Notes: generated by a model not told the origin, from the letters alone. Positions 16,707-25,350 are shown, counted from the first letter of the stretch. The stretch: DNA of 64,000 nt from Candidatus Lucifugimonas marina (GCA_029593915.1 CP046147.1:186001-250000), one strand, 5' to 3'. Program-made: numbers and translations.

Positions 16707-17905
16707 AAATTACCAGTATTGAAACGATTGCGCTGCGAGACGACGCCGATGGCACCGTTACATCGTGGAATCCGTCGTTTTCGGAAGGTGACGAAGGACC
16801 AGCGAGCACCGGCGGTTACGATCTCACGGTGGTTCGCGTTCACACCGATGAAGGTATTTCAGGAATCGGGCAGTGCGAAGCCCCCAGCCTAGTAATTGAC
16901 GCAATCATCCGTTCGTCACAGGGTCTTGAGGCTCTGCTAGTTGGCGAAGACCCCACCGAAGTTCAGCGTCTGTGGCAAAAGATGTACAACTCGACCGGCG
17001 TATTTGGTCGAAGGGGAGTTGTAATTGGCGCGATTGGCGCTGTTGAAACTGCGCTTTGGGACATCGCCGGTAAAGCGGCCGGAAAACCGGTTCATAAGCT
17101 TATTTGGCGATCATTTACTACTGCCGCTAGTGATACTGAGCCGCTGGAGCGAGTTACTCCTTACGCAACGGTGTATCCGCCCGGAGCCAACTTGGATGAA
17201 CTCGAAGAGCGGGTTGGTATTGCAGTTTCGCGTTGGGTGAAGGCGGTCAAGATCGAAGAGTGGCCGGGTCAATTCGGAAATGTCGATGTTGAAACCGATG
17301 TCGCCGTAATCGAAAAGGCTCGTTCGATAATTGGTCAGAAACGCGATTTGATGATCGATGTACAAAATCGGTGGCGTGATGTTGGCCAGGCGCTTCGAAC
17401 TATCGAGGCTATCGAGCAGTTCAATCCGTTCTTTATTGAAGCTCCACTGCCCGCCGACAATATCGAAGGGTATCGACGGCTTGCTGAAGCGACCAGCGTG
17501 CGAATTGCTGTTGGTGATTGGGGATTCAGTACCCGCCACGAATTCGCCGATTTACTAAGGCGAGGGCGGCTTGATGTCGTTCAACCCAGCTCGGTTCGTG
17601 CCGGTGGAATGCACGAAATATTGAACGTGGCTGAAGATGCTTATCAATTTGGGGCTTTGTGTGTTCCGCACACGTGGTGCCATGTGATCGGAGTGGCTGC
17701 CGAACTGCATCTCGCTGCGATTACGCCGAACATGCCCTATTTTGAATTCCCAATAGCGTTCCCGGCTTCTCCACTGGTTGAGGATTTACTACTTCCGAAC
17801 TTCGAGATTGCACCCGACGGCACAATGGAAGTTCCGAATCGACCAGGTCTAGGTTTTGAACTCAACGAAGAAGTTGTGTCGAAATACCGGGTCGATCCGT
17901 ACTAA
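16703..17905 (+). CDS. Enolase-superfamily (mandelate racemase/muconate-lactonizing) enzyme
   Basis: 400 residues with an N-terminal capping domain and a TIM barrel. Family marks: AVETALWDIAGKAAGKPVH in the cap/barrel junction, a Lys pair in WVKAVKIEEW, the metal ligands Asp in LMIDVQNRW, Glu in FFIEAPLP and Asp in IAVGDWGFSTR, and a late His in CVPHTWCHVIG. The Lys/His arrangement is that of the mandelate racemase subgroup, whose members mostly dehydrate sugar acids; the exact substrate is unknown. It overlaps the upstream deaminase gene by 4 bases. Paralogues of this superfamily are numerous in SAR202-like genomes, and another one lies at 34935-36233. Confidence 0.92.
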   Translation: MKITSIETIALRDDADGTVTSWNPSFSEGDEGPASTGGYDLTVVRVHTDEGISGIGQCEAPSLVIDAIIRSSQGLEALLVGEDPTEVQRLWQKMYNSTGVFGRRGVVIGAIGAVETALWDIAGKAAGKPVHKLIWRSFTTAASDTEPLERVTPYATVYPPGANLDELEERVGIAVSRWVKAVKIEEWPGQFGNVDVETDVAVIEKARSIIGQKRDLMIDVQNRWRDVGQALRTIEAIEQFNPFFIEAPLPADNIEGYRRLAEATSVRIAVGDWGFSTRHEFADLLRRGRLDVVQPSSVRAGGMHEILNVAEDAYQFGALCVPHTWCHVIGVAAELHLAAITPNMPYFEFPIAFPASPLVEDLLLPNFEIAPDGTMEVPNRPGLGFELNEEVVSKYRVDPY

Positions 17906-17944
17906 GACTTTGCGGGCAGTGGCGAACCAATTAGCAACGATTCA

Positions 17945-18571
17945 ATGAACTCCGACAAGAGAAGCGAGCCGGACAGAGCCAAGAACGGTTTTGAAAAACG
18001 GCACCCCGGTATGGGCAAGATCGTATTTGTCAATGATGATACGAGCTTCCAGGGTAGAGTTCGTAAGCATCTGCGAAATCCACCGATGCGAACGGCATTG
18101 CTGATCGTGTTTATCGTCTTCGCCATCCCAATTGCTATCGCATACCCACGGGTTTCCGGAGTGGCTCAAGAAAACTGGAGCAACGTGCAGAAGGCTCGTG
18201 AACGGCACTTCGTGAACGTAACGGCTGCAAGTTGGATATATCCGTTTTTACGTCGGCAAGCTGTGCGGATGCAGGACGCCGAAGTTCCTATCGAATGGCG
18301 GGGAGTATCGTTCGAGTATGGTCCGTGCTTCCCTGAGCATATGGATCAACTGCCGACAGGAAAATATTCCTATGCGATCGAGACGGCGTGCAAAAGTTTG
18401 CATGAGATTCAAACCAAGTACTCTGACGATTGTGCGCAAACTTCAAAGTGCAACATTCCTGACGAGGCGAAGGTGGAGTTGCAGATTGTTTTGGACAGGC
18501 TAAAAGTAGCGTTTTCGGATGCGAACTTAGTTCAACCTGTAACCGACGATCAGGGCCAAATTCGCAACTGA
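17945..18571 (+). CDS. Single-pass membrane protein, Cys-conserved paralogue 1
   Basis: 208 residues, no family recognised. After a basic cytoplasmic stretch (about 45 residues) there is one helix, TALLIVFIVFAIPIAIAY, and a roughly 140-residue outside domain. That domain shares with the protein encoded at 18686-19252 the pattern GPC-x-PE-x4-QLP-x2-KYS-x2-I-x-TAC, then IQ-x2-YS-x2-C-x4-CN-x-P-x2-AK-x-EL and AFSDA. Four Cys (in GPC, TAC, and the C-x4-5-CN pair) are in both copies, so two disulfides are likely. The ATG at 17945 follows the enolase-type gene by 39 bases and may be in the same transcript. Function unknown. Confidence 0.75.
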   Translation: MNSDKRSEPDRAKNGFEKRHPGMGKIVFVNDDTSFQGRVRKHLRNPPMRTALLIVFIVFAIPIAIAYPRVSGVAQENWSNVQKARERHFVNVTAASWIYPFLRRQAVRMQDAEVPIEWRGVSFEYGPCFPEHMDQLPTGKYSYAIETACKSLHEIQTKYSDDCAQTSKCNIPDEAKVELQIVLDRLKVAFSDANLVQPVTDDQGQIRN

Positions 18572-18685
18572 CGAGTAGGTAAAATTCGTTAGTAATTCAG
18601 TGCTCAGACGGCTTATTCGGGCGTAGCATGACTGACTGATTTACCAGAACCACGGGCCATCCCACAGTCGCCACAGAATTGATTC

Positions 18686-19252
18686 ATGGATCTTTCGTTC
18701 GAAAACGACACCTCTCGCAAGGCACGCTTCAAACGTGAACTTCGAAACCCATCCTTACTCACCGTCGTATTGATCGTGCTCGCAGTACTTGTCGTGGTTT
18801 TGGGACCGTTCGTCCCTGGTTGGGTGAACACTACGCAGCACAGTTTCGATGCGATTGCCAGGACAAAAGAACGCAACGAGTCGAGTATGAAATCCATCGG
18901 GGTTATTGTTCCGGCTCAGATTGCACCGTGGATGTCGTCGAAAGTCGACACGATGATCGCAGCTGAAGGTCCGCTCGATTGGCAGGTAGTGTCATTCAGG
19001 TCCGGTCCCTGCAAACCTGAAAACCTGAGTCAACTTCCTGAGAGCAAATATTCGACTTCGATCGCGACGGCTTGCAACGAAATCGACGATATTCAACAGC
19101 TTTACTCGGGTAGCTGCTTTCTAGCGAGCGATTGCAACGTTCCTGAGCAGGCCAAAGAAGAATTAGAGCTTGCAATTGGCAAAGTTTGGGACGCATTCTC
19201 AGATGCCGGATTTGTTCTTTCCTACGAACAAATCGAAATGGTAGCCCCGTAG
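18686..19252 (+). CDS. Single-pass membrane protein, Cys-conserved paralogue 2
   Basis: 188 residues, clear paralogue of the gene 114 bases upstream. Shared: RNP-type cytoplasmic boundary (LRNPSLL), one helix (VVLIVLAVLVVVLGPFV), and the outside domain with GPCKPENLSQLPESKYS, TAC, and SDCNVPEQAKEEL. The four Cys are conserved, while the region between helix and first Cys has diverged strongly. This reads as an old tandem duplication with each copy still open and intact. The ATG at 18686 is the only good start. No enzyme motif is visible; an extracellular binding or structural role is the most I would suggest. Confidence 0.72.
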   Translation: MDLSFENDTSRKARFKRELRNPSLLTVVLIVLAVLVVVLGPFVPGWVNTTQHSFDAIARTKERNESSMKSIGVIVPAQIAPWMSSKVDTMIAAEGPLDWQVVSFRSGPCKPENLSQLPESKYSTSIATACNEIDDIQQLYSGSCFLASDCNVPEQAKEELELAIGKVWDAFSDAGFVLSYEQIEMVAP

Positions 19253-19494
19253 CTACTGCTCGTGATTAGTCCTCGGTGCAGCTACGAAAACGAGCCGTTT
19301 GAACGGTCGGTTCGGCTCTGAACATGCGGTGATTGGTTCAGCGAGCTAATTGACCGAGTTTTCGATTCCAAATAAACTGTCGGCACTTAACGACGCGTGC
19401 ACACGTGCGTACGACACAGCGATTTTCGGCCAAATCGCAACTGGGTTGGAAGCATGCAATACTGCGATCTGACTACTCAGCTTGGAATAGCGTC

Positions 19495-20667
19495 ATGACT
19501 TATATTTCTTCACGAAAGAGCCTACTGGCAATTATTGCCGTTCTAGCCGTATCGGTTGGTCTGGTGATGATTGGCTCGGGTTCAGCACAGGCAAACGGTA
19601 ACGGCCGAGCAATCGCCGTAACTGGTATTGGCACGGTGGGCGGCGAACAGGCCATTGTTCACGTTGTGACAATTGTGAATCCTGGGCAGTCCGATCATGC
19701 TGCCGGTGTAGCCGCACTGAAGTCTCAAGGTGCACGTGCACTTACGAAGGCAGAATTCTCAGTTCTAAGTAATAAGTGGGATCAGGCAACGCCTACCTCA
19801 GCTGTCAAAGTCGCTATGAACTATGACGGTGCAAACGAACCTAGCACTGCTGACAGTATTCAAGGTGAAATCGAAGCGGCGATGGGCACTTGGAACGCTG
19901 TTGGGTCTAATTTCTCGTTCGATCCAGCGCTTGGCTCTAGCGGTCTAGCCTGCCCATCACTCGTGAAAGAGTGCAAGGGAAAGCAGTTCTTCGACCAACA
20001 GAACGATATTGCCTGGGTAAACCTAAGGGAATCTAGCACTCTGGCGGTCACGTGGTCTGGAACGCAGTCTGATGAAGCCGACATGGCGTTCAACACCGAC
20101 CATTCATGGTCTACCGACGGCACAGCCGCTTACGATATTCAAACTGTGGCCCTTCACGAGCTTGGTCACGTTGCTGGTATCGGTCACTCGACTGAAGCTG
20201 GCGCAATCATGCTGCCAACGTACTCAACTATTCAGCACTCGCTCGACGACGACGATATCGCTGCATTGTTGTACCTCTACGACGAGGGTGCGCCTTACGA
20301 CGACGGTTCAGGCGGTGGTGGAGACCCAGACGATCCTGCGGGACCTGACGCCATCTTCCTCGGATTAGAGGGAATCGTTGATGGTGTCGACTACTCGAAC
20401 ACCGGACGACGTGGACGAGACCTGCTCATCACTGTGACTATCACCGATGGAGCAGTTGGCGTTGAAGGTGTCGATGTTGCAATTGCTGTCGATGACGCAA
20501 GTGGAGCTGCTTACGGCACAGGTACTGGCGTGACGAACGGTAGCGGACAAGTTAGCTGGAAGATCAGAAACGGGTCCAACAAGGCTTGGTCGACTACTGT
20601 GACTTCTGCAACACTCGGTTCTTTGACCTGTAACGAGTGTGCGGGTTCGTTCTCATATAAGCCATAA
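19495..20667 (+). CDS. Exported matrixin-like zinc metalloprotease with C-terminal Ig-like domain
   Basis: 390 residues from the ATG at 19495, chosen because the signal peptide (SSRKSLLAIIAVLAVSVGLV, ending near AQA at 33) then starts normally; the frame is open to 19405. The protease domain has HELGHVAGIGH, giving zinc ligands His221, His225 and His231 with catalytic Glu222, and a Met-turn at Met239 (AIMLPTY), the metzincin/matrixin layout. Asp/Gly-rich calcium-type linker (DDGSGGGGDPDDPAG) at about 269-283 leads to a beta-rich C-terminal domain with the pattern VTNGSGQVSWKIRNGS, like bacterial Ig-like/big-1 domains. Likely secreted or surface protease for proteinaceous matter. Ends at a strong terminator. 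Confidence 0.88.
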   Translation: MTYISSRKSLLAIIAVLAVSVGLVMIGSGSAQANGNGRAIAVTGIGTVGGEQAIVHVVTIVNPGQSDHAAGVAALKSQGARALTKAEFSVLSNKWDQATPTSAVKVAMNYDGANEPSTADSIQGEIEAAMGTWNAVGSNFSFDPALGSSGLACPSLVKECKGKQFFDQQNDIAWVNLRESSTLAVTWSGTQSDEADMAFNTDHSWSTDGTAAYDIQTVALHELGHVAGIGHSTEAGAIMLPTYSTIQHSLDDDDIAALLYLYDEGAPYDDGSGGGGDPDDPAGPDAIFLGLEGIVDGVDYSNTGRRGRDLLITVTITDGAVGVEGVDVAIAVDDASGAAYGTGTGVTNGSGQVSWKIRNGSNKAWSTTVTSATLGSLTCNECAGSFSYKP

Positions 20668-20693
20668 GCTGACAGTTCGATAACTTTCGAATA

Positions 20694-20731
20694 ACAAAAA
20701 CGCCCGAGCAGAAATGCTCGGGCGTTTTTAT
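20694..20731. terminator. Bidirectional terminator between protease and epimerase genes
   Basis: AACGCCCGAGCA (20699-20710) pairs perfectly with TGCTCGGGCGTT (20715-20726) around GAAA. Runs of A before and T after the stem let it end both convergent transcripts. Confidence 0.9.
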
Positions 20732-20751
20732 TTTCAGAATTTTTCGAAAAG

Positions 20752-21837
20752 CTAAAGCGACGTCTTCGCCAATGCTAGTGCACCTGAACTCAGGCGTTTT
20801 GCAAAACGTGATGTTGCGACCACACGTGGAAGCCTTTCGACTACTCGTTCAGCTACTGGAGCCGGCGTTGGTCGTGGGTGAGCCAAGAACCATGAAAGCG
20901 TCTTGCGAATTGCTACGGCATGGTCGGTTACTTGCTCACCAAACGCCAGAGTGAAATTCGAATGGTTTAGTACAAACCGGCGATCGAGAGCGTGTAACTC
21001 GTGTTGAACTTCGCTGATGTCTGCCCGAACTATTTTCAGATGAAGCAACGCACAGCCGCGAATGTGACGTGGCGATGAACCAACTTCTGCCGATGAGCGA
21101 GCCTGTGAAACGACCATTGATACAAGTTCGCTCGGAGATATCGGCGGTGCCGATGGCAAGTGCCAGATGTGACCGCCGCTGTTGGGCGAGTCGGCAAGAG
21201 TTATTAGGCCATCAGCAACATCTTCGATAAACGCCATCGAACGCGGAGAATCGATATCACCAACAACGCTGATTTCGGAATCTTCGATTGCCGGCCAGAA
21301 AACTCGACCACCAAACGACGATCCAAACTCGGGTCCAATGGCTCCGGGGCCGAATACGTCTGCCGATCTGCCTATTACGCCTTCGAATCGACCTGTCCAC
21401 GTAGCGTTGACGATCTTGTCGGCGAGTTCGATTAGAACTGCTGCAGGACCCGATTTGGCTGAGTTAGGGGTTGCTTCGGTGATTGGGTCACGGGTTTTCT
21501 CGTACATATCTGCGAGATCCCAGTGAACCAATTTTGCACCGGTAGCCTCGGCAACCTTGATCAGATTGTCGACCACTGGAGGGAATTGCGACTTCCATTC
21601 GTCAACGGGGCCGTTAAGGCAAGAATATATTGCTTCGGCGCCAGCGCATGCTCGAAGGGCGAATTCGAAATCGGTTGGGTCACCACGCATCACGTCGATG
21701 CCGTACGGATCGGAGCCGTACTCGTTCACAGGGACGGAGATTACGGTGCGCCCAGATTCTTGAAGGGCGTGCGCTAGTGCGACCCCAACAGGGCCGGTGC
21801 CAAATATGACATGTCTTCCCCGGGCTACGGCGATCAT
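20752..21837 (-). CDS. NAD(P)-binding epimerase/dehydratase-like protein
   Basis: 361 residues of the extended SDR/NmrA-like kind. The Rossmann motif is HVIFGTGPVGVALAHAL near the N-terminus, followed by ACAGAEAIYSCLNG and a region with GRSADVFGPGAIGPEFGSS typical of epimerases. The usual YxxxK dyad is not obvious, so it may bind NAD(P)H without classical epimerase chemistry. Start chosen at the ATG at 21837, because GGAGG stands 7 bases upstream; the open frame extends to 21984 but that part looks non-coding. Monocistronic, divergent from gamma-glutamyltransferase. Confidence 0.82.
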   Translation of the reverse strand: MIAVARGRHVIFGTGPVGVALAHALQESGRTVISVPVNEYGSDPYGIDVMRGDPTDFEFALRACAGAEAIYSCLNGPVDEWKSQFPPVVDNLIKVAEATGAKLVHWDLADMYEKTRDPITEATPNSAKSGPAAVLIELADKIVNATWTGRFEGVIGRSADVFGPGAIGPEFGSSFGGRVFWPAIEDSEISVVGDIDSPRSMAFIEDVADGLITLADSPNSGGHIWHLPSAPPISPSELVSMVVSQARSSAEVGSSPRHIRGCALLHLKIVRADISEVQHELHALDRRFVLNHSNFTLAFGEQVTDHAVAIRKTLSWFLAHPRPTPAPVAERVVERLPRVVATSRFAKRLSSGALALAKTSL

Positions 21838-22083
21838 GCCGGTTGCCTCCATGTCTTGTCCAGAACCCTCGCGCCGCCTAATCGGCAACGCTTTCCCCAA
21901 GGATCGCTGAACGCTTGGATTGTATACCTGTGAACTATCTTCTAATCGTGACCGTGAGTGTGGATTCGGATAAGCAACCAACACGACTGATAGCCAACAC
22001 CACTGCTAGACTGCCGACGCAATCGCAGTTTGAGAGCATTTTGGTTGGCAGGTTGTTAGTACCCAGTAAGGCAGCGCTAGTTC

Positions 22084-23799
22084 ATGGATAGCAGTAATTC
22101 TCCGCATGGTTTAGTTGGAGAGGCATATCGCCCACCGAAGATCGGTAGCAAGGGCGCAGTAGTCGCCAATCACACGCTGGCATCTCAGGCCGGAATGCGA
22201 ATACTTCACCAGGGAGGGAATGCAGTCGATGCTGCGATTGCCGTTGCATTTGCACTGGGTGTTGCTGAACCGCAGGGTTCGTCAATTGGTGGCGATGGCT
22301 TCGTTATGGTTCACATGGCTGCCAACAAGACCGTTGAAGTAGCAAACGGAACTGGCGCTGCGCCTCTGGCTGCAACTGCCGATAAGTATCCAGACGGGAT
22401 TCCGTTCACGGGTATTTTGGGTACTTCGGTTCCGGGTATTGTCGATGCACTTCTCAGCGCACACGAGAAGTACGGGAGTATGACTTTAGCGCAGTGTCTC
22501 GAACCTGCTATCGAGCTTTGCGAAGACGGAGTTCCTGTTTCTGATTTTCAGTCGAAGATGTCGATGCTAAATCCGGTGCTTCGTAGTTCTTCGACCTCAG
22601 GTCCTGTATTTGCGCCAAACGGCAACTGGCTAAAGCCCGGTGAACTGCGACGAAATCCTGATCTGGCTCGAACATACAAGCAGATTGCCGATCAAGGGCG
22701 TGATGCGTTCTACGAAGGTGATATCGCACGTGAGATAGCCAGATATTCCGAAGAGCACGACGGATTGCTCACTTACGAAGATCTCGAACGGCACGAAGTT
22801 GAGTGGCAGGCGCCTGTTGCTGTGAATTATCGAGGTCGAACTGTTTATGAAGCTCCCCCAAACTCAAGCGGGCATGTTTTATTGCAAGAACTCGCGATGT
22901 TCGAGCAGTTTGATCCGAAGCAGTACGGCTATATGACTCCTGAGTCGGTCCATTTGATGGTGGAGGCGAAGAAGTTGGCGTTTGCCGACCGCGAGGCGTA
23001 CTTAGCCGACCCAAATTATGTTGATGTGCCTATCGAAGGCCTTCTGAACTCTGAATATCTCGCCGAACGCGCTGGACTAATCGATATCGAACGCGCCGCT
23101 GAGAACGTTGTGGAGGGTGACCCGTGGGCGTTCATGGACCGTTCACCCGACTCGACGAAGAAACATCGCCGGGGTGGTCGGCTACATTCGGCAGGGAGTG
23201 ATACGACTCACTTCTGTGTAGTCGACAGATGGGGAAACTCGGTTTGTGAGTTGCAAAGTATTCAAACGATGTTCGGTTCGTGTGTGATTGCTGGTTCGAC
23301 CGGAATTTTGATGAACAATCGAATGACGTACTGGCACCTTGATTCGGATCACATCGACTATCTGAACCCGGGTCAACGAGTTCGTCACACGATGAACCCT
23401 GTGATGGTCTTTTCGAAACCGGTTGAAGAAGGCGGGCGTTTGGAACTTGTTTGCGGCACACCAGGAGCCGACACGCAGGTGCAGACGAATATGCAGATCG
23501 TCACGAGCGTGTTCGACTACGGTTTGAACGTTGCCGAGGCTATCGATGGTCCTCGCTGGACGCACAATCAGGCGAGTATGTCGTCGGCAGAACCCCGTCC
23601 CACTTCTGACACGCTTCAGATTGAAGACCGAGCCGGTGATGAGGTGATCGAAGGGCTGAAAAAGCGTGGTCAGCCGATGGAATCTACGGGTCAATGGGGT
23701 GGTGCCGGTAGCGAAGGCGTCATTCAAGTGGATTTGGAGAATGGCACGTTGTTTGCCGCATCAGATCCACGCCGCGAGGGCGACGCACTGGTTTGGTGA
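22084..23799 (+). CDS. ggt: Gamma-glutamyltransferase
   Basis: 571 residues, full length for the Ntn-hydrolase GGT family. The N-terminal GAVVANHTLASQAGM and GGNAVDAAIAVAFALGVAEPQ with SSIGGDGFVMVH belong to the large subunit. The autoprocessing site is the Thr374 of DTTHFCVVDRWGNSVCELQS, which becomes the N-terminal nucleophile of the small subunit. GSCVIAGSTGILMNNRM and the late GTPGADTQVQTNMQIV are also family marks. No signal peptide is evident, so it may act in the cytoplasm, on glutathione-like or gamma-glutamyl compounds or, as in some relatives, as an acylase. Ends 95 bases before the MarR gene. Confidence 0.94.
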   Translation: MDSSNSPHGLVGEAYRPPKIGSKGAVVANHTLASQAGMRILHQGGNAVDAAIAVAFALGVAEPQGSSIGGDGFVMVHMAANKTVEVANGTGAAPLAATADKYPDGIPFTGILGTSVPGIVDALLSAHEKYGSMTLAQCLEPAIELCEDGVPVSDFQSKMSMLNPVLRSSSTSGPVFAPNGNWLKPGELRRNPDLARTYKQIADQGRDAFYEGDIAREIARYSEEHDGLLTYEDLERHEVEWQAPVAVNYRGRTVYEAPPNSSGHVLLQELAMFEQFDPKQYGYMTPESVHLMVEAKKLAFADREAYLADPNYVDVPIEGLLNSEYLAERAGLIDIERAAENVVEGDPWAFMDRSPDSTKKHRRGGRLHSAGSDTTHFCVVDRWGNSVCELQSIQTMFGSCVIAGSTGILMNNRMTYWHLDSDHIDYLNPGQRVRHTMNPVMVFSKPVEEGGRLELVCGTPGADTQVQTNMQIVTSVFDYGLNVAEAIDGPRWTHNQASMSSAEPRPTSDTLQIEDRAGDEVIEGLKKRGQPMESTGQWGGAGSEGVIQVDLENGTLFAASDPRREGDALVW

Positions 23800-23843
23800 T
23801 GTCTTCTGGATCTGCGATGTTCAGCGAAGGCCTGGCAATCGGA

Positions 23844-23872
23844 TTGACAGCGTCTCGCCTGAGGGTTATTGT
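23844..23872 (+). promoter_or_regulatory. Sigma-70-type promoter of the MarR gene
   Basis: TTGACA (23844-23849), 17-base spacer, TATTGT (23867-23872). The operator palindrome starts inside the -10 box, which is the geometry of autorepression. Confidence 0.7.
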
Positions 23873-23884
23873 TAGTATGCTAAC
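23871..23884. promoter_or_regulatory. MarR operator 1
   Basis: GTTAGTATGCTAAC, a near-perfect 14-bp palindrome 11 bases upstream of the MarR start codon. Its exact reverse complement recurs in front of the next gene. Confidence 0.75.
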
Positions 23885-23894
23885 TAAATAAACA

Positions 23895-24353
23895 ATGACT
23901 TCACAAACCAACAACATAAGACAGCGTCGAGGCATTCGAGGCAACACTAGTTTCAGATTGTCTCAGGTCTCACGACTTCACCGTAAACGGGCGTCTGAGC
24001 TGTTGAGCAACCTAGATTTACATCTGGGCCAAGAAATGGTTCTTGATGCATTGTGGACCTTTGGGGAGCTAAGTCAGACTGAATTAGCAGAAAAATCAGG
24101 TGTTCGAAAAGCGACGATGACTGTTGCTTTGAGACCGCTTGAAAAATGTGGACTTGTTGAGCGAACGTGTGATCCGAATGATCGTAGAGTCATGCTTGTT
24201 GCGGCAACGGCTAAGAGTCAAAAGCTACGGCATGAGCTTTACGATGTATGGGAGCAGCTGAATCGAGAAACCATCGCAGATTTGACCGATGATGAGCGAA
24301 AGACTTTCGATCGATTATTGAAAAAAGTGCGGCTGGGGTTGGAGTCACAGTAA
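23895..24353 (+). CDS. MarR-family transcriptional regulator
   Basis: 152 residues. The winged helix region is clear: DALWTFGELSQTELAEKSGVRKATMTVALRPLEKCGLVERTCDPNDRRVMLVAAT, here given only as the stretches ELSQTELAEKSGV, LRPLEKCGLVER and DPNDRRVML, which are recognition helix and wing of MarR proteins. A basic N-terminal tail precedes it. It most likely represses itself and the two downstream genes through palindromes at 23871 and 24375, and is released by a ligand or oxidant. The single Cys in EKCGLVER is a candidate redox residue. Confidence 0.92.
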   Translation: MTSQTNNIRQRRGIRGNTSFRLSQVSRLHRKRASELLSNLDLHLGQEMVLDALWTFGELSQTELAEKSGVRKATMTVALRPLEKCGLVERTCDPNDRRVMLVAATAKSQKLRHELYDVWEQLNRETIADLTDDERKTFDRLLKKVRLGLESQ

Positions 24354-24374
24354 CCGCTTTTTTTTGCACATATG

Positions 24375-24388
24375 GTTAGCATACTAAC
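24375..24388. promoter_or_regulatory. MarR operator 2
   Basis: GTTAGCATACTAAC, the exact reverse complement of operator 1, 21 bases upstream of the next start codon. It lies where the spacer/-10 of a promoter (TTGCAC at 24364, AT-rich hexamers at 24386-24394) would be. Confidence 0.75.
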
Positions 24389-24409
24389 TATATGGATAGG
24401 GGAATAGAA

Positions 24410-24763
24410 ATGACAACAAACAATGTAGACGCACCTGTTAGCCCAAAGGCGAAGGCGTTGATTTTGGGAAACCATGACCACATTTCAAAGTGGGTGATCG
24501 ACGTAATTCGTACTGAAGGCTATGACGGTAAAAACTCAACCACGGTCGAGGGAGCCATAGAGCTCGCATCTCAGGAACACTTCGATGTCCTGATGATCGG
24601 CGGTGCGGTGACAAACGAAAACGCCGACTTGGTAATCGAAGGGGTAAAAAAGCATCTTCCGAACATCGGCCATCATCATCGAGATCTGTACGCACCATCG
24701 AATTCTATTGATTCGATCAAGCGTGCTCTAGCAAACATTCCAGACCCGGAAAAGGAGAAGTAG
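24410..24763 (+). CDS. Small receiver-like protein lacking the phospho-acceptor
   Basis: 117 residues. The pattern KALILGNHDHISKWVIDVI, then EHFDVLMIGGAV and IKRALANI follows the alternating strand-helix layout of CheY-like receiver domains. But the usual acidic pair near the N-terminus is N-H-D and the phosphorylated Asp position falls on Gly in LMIGG, so phosphorylation is unlikely. Start at the ATG at 24410, because AGGGGA lies 8 bases upstream. It lies directly after operator 2 and is followed after 4 bases by the FMN reductase gene, so it belongs to the MarR-controlled unit. Function unknown; a pseudo-receiver role is an inference. Confidence 0.7.
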   Translation: MTTNNVDAPVSPKAKALILGNHDHISKWVIDVIRTEGYDGKNSTTVEGAIELASQEHFDVLMIGGAVTNENADLVIEGVKKHLPNIGHHHRDLYAPSNSIDSIKRALANIPDPEKEK

Positions 24764-24767
24764 AGGC

Positions 24768-25331
24768 GTGTCAGACAGGCTAAAGGTACTGGCAATATCA
24801 GGCAGCGTTCGAGAATCATCGTTCAACACGGCTTTGCTGAAGGCTGCGAGCGAGTTGACCGGCAGCGAGTTCGAGTTTGAGTTCTACGATGGGATTGCTC
24901 AACTACCAATCTTTAGTCAGGAGCTTGAAGGCACTAACCGCCCAAAACAAGCGACTGATTTGGACGAGGTCATAAGAGCTACAGATGCCGTTCTGATTTC
25001 GACGCCTGAGTACAACGGGTCTTTGCCTGGTGGGCTTAAGAACCTTCTTGACTGGGGCTCACGTCCTTACGCAAACGGGCCGTTTGCCGGAAAACCTGTG
25101 GCAGTCATAAGCACGAGCACAGGCAGGTATGGGGGAGCCAGAGCTGTGGAGGCGACGTCAGACATTCTCAGGCATATCGGAGCGAGCGTTCTAAATGATC
25201 GTTTGACCGTTGCCAGCGCCCAGAGCAAGATCGACTCAGAGGGAGTACTTCGAGACGACATAACTAAAAGGTCGTTGGCTCACATCGTCGAGAGGCTTAG
25301 AGATCTTGCGAAATTTGGCGTTGCGGCTTGA
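24768..25331 (+). CDS. NADPH-dependent FMN reductase (ChrR/azoreductase-like)
   Basis: 187 residues, flavodoxin-like fold. The FMN phosphate loop is ISGSVRESSFNTALL, and TPEYNGSLPGGLKNLLDWGSR is the signature of the NADPH:FMN/quinone reductase family (ChrR, YieF, ArsH relatives). These enzymes reduce quinones, chromate or azo compounds by two electrons. GTG start at 24768, 4 bases after the preceding stop. Together with the MarR regulator this looks like a quinone or electrophile defence operon. Confidence 0.92.
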   Translation: MSDRLKVLAISGSVRESSFNTALLKAASELTGSEFEFEFYDGIAQLPIFSQELEGTNRPKQATDLDEVIRATDAVLISTPEYNGSLPGGLKNLLDWGSRPYANGPFAGKPVAVISTSTGRYGGARAVEATSDILRHIGASVLNDRLTVASAQSKIDSEGVLRDDITKRSLAHIVERLRDLAKFGVAA

Positions 25332-25350
25332 TCTCGTCCAGGATGATGCC

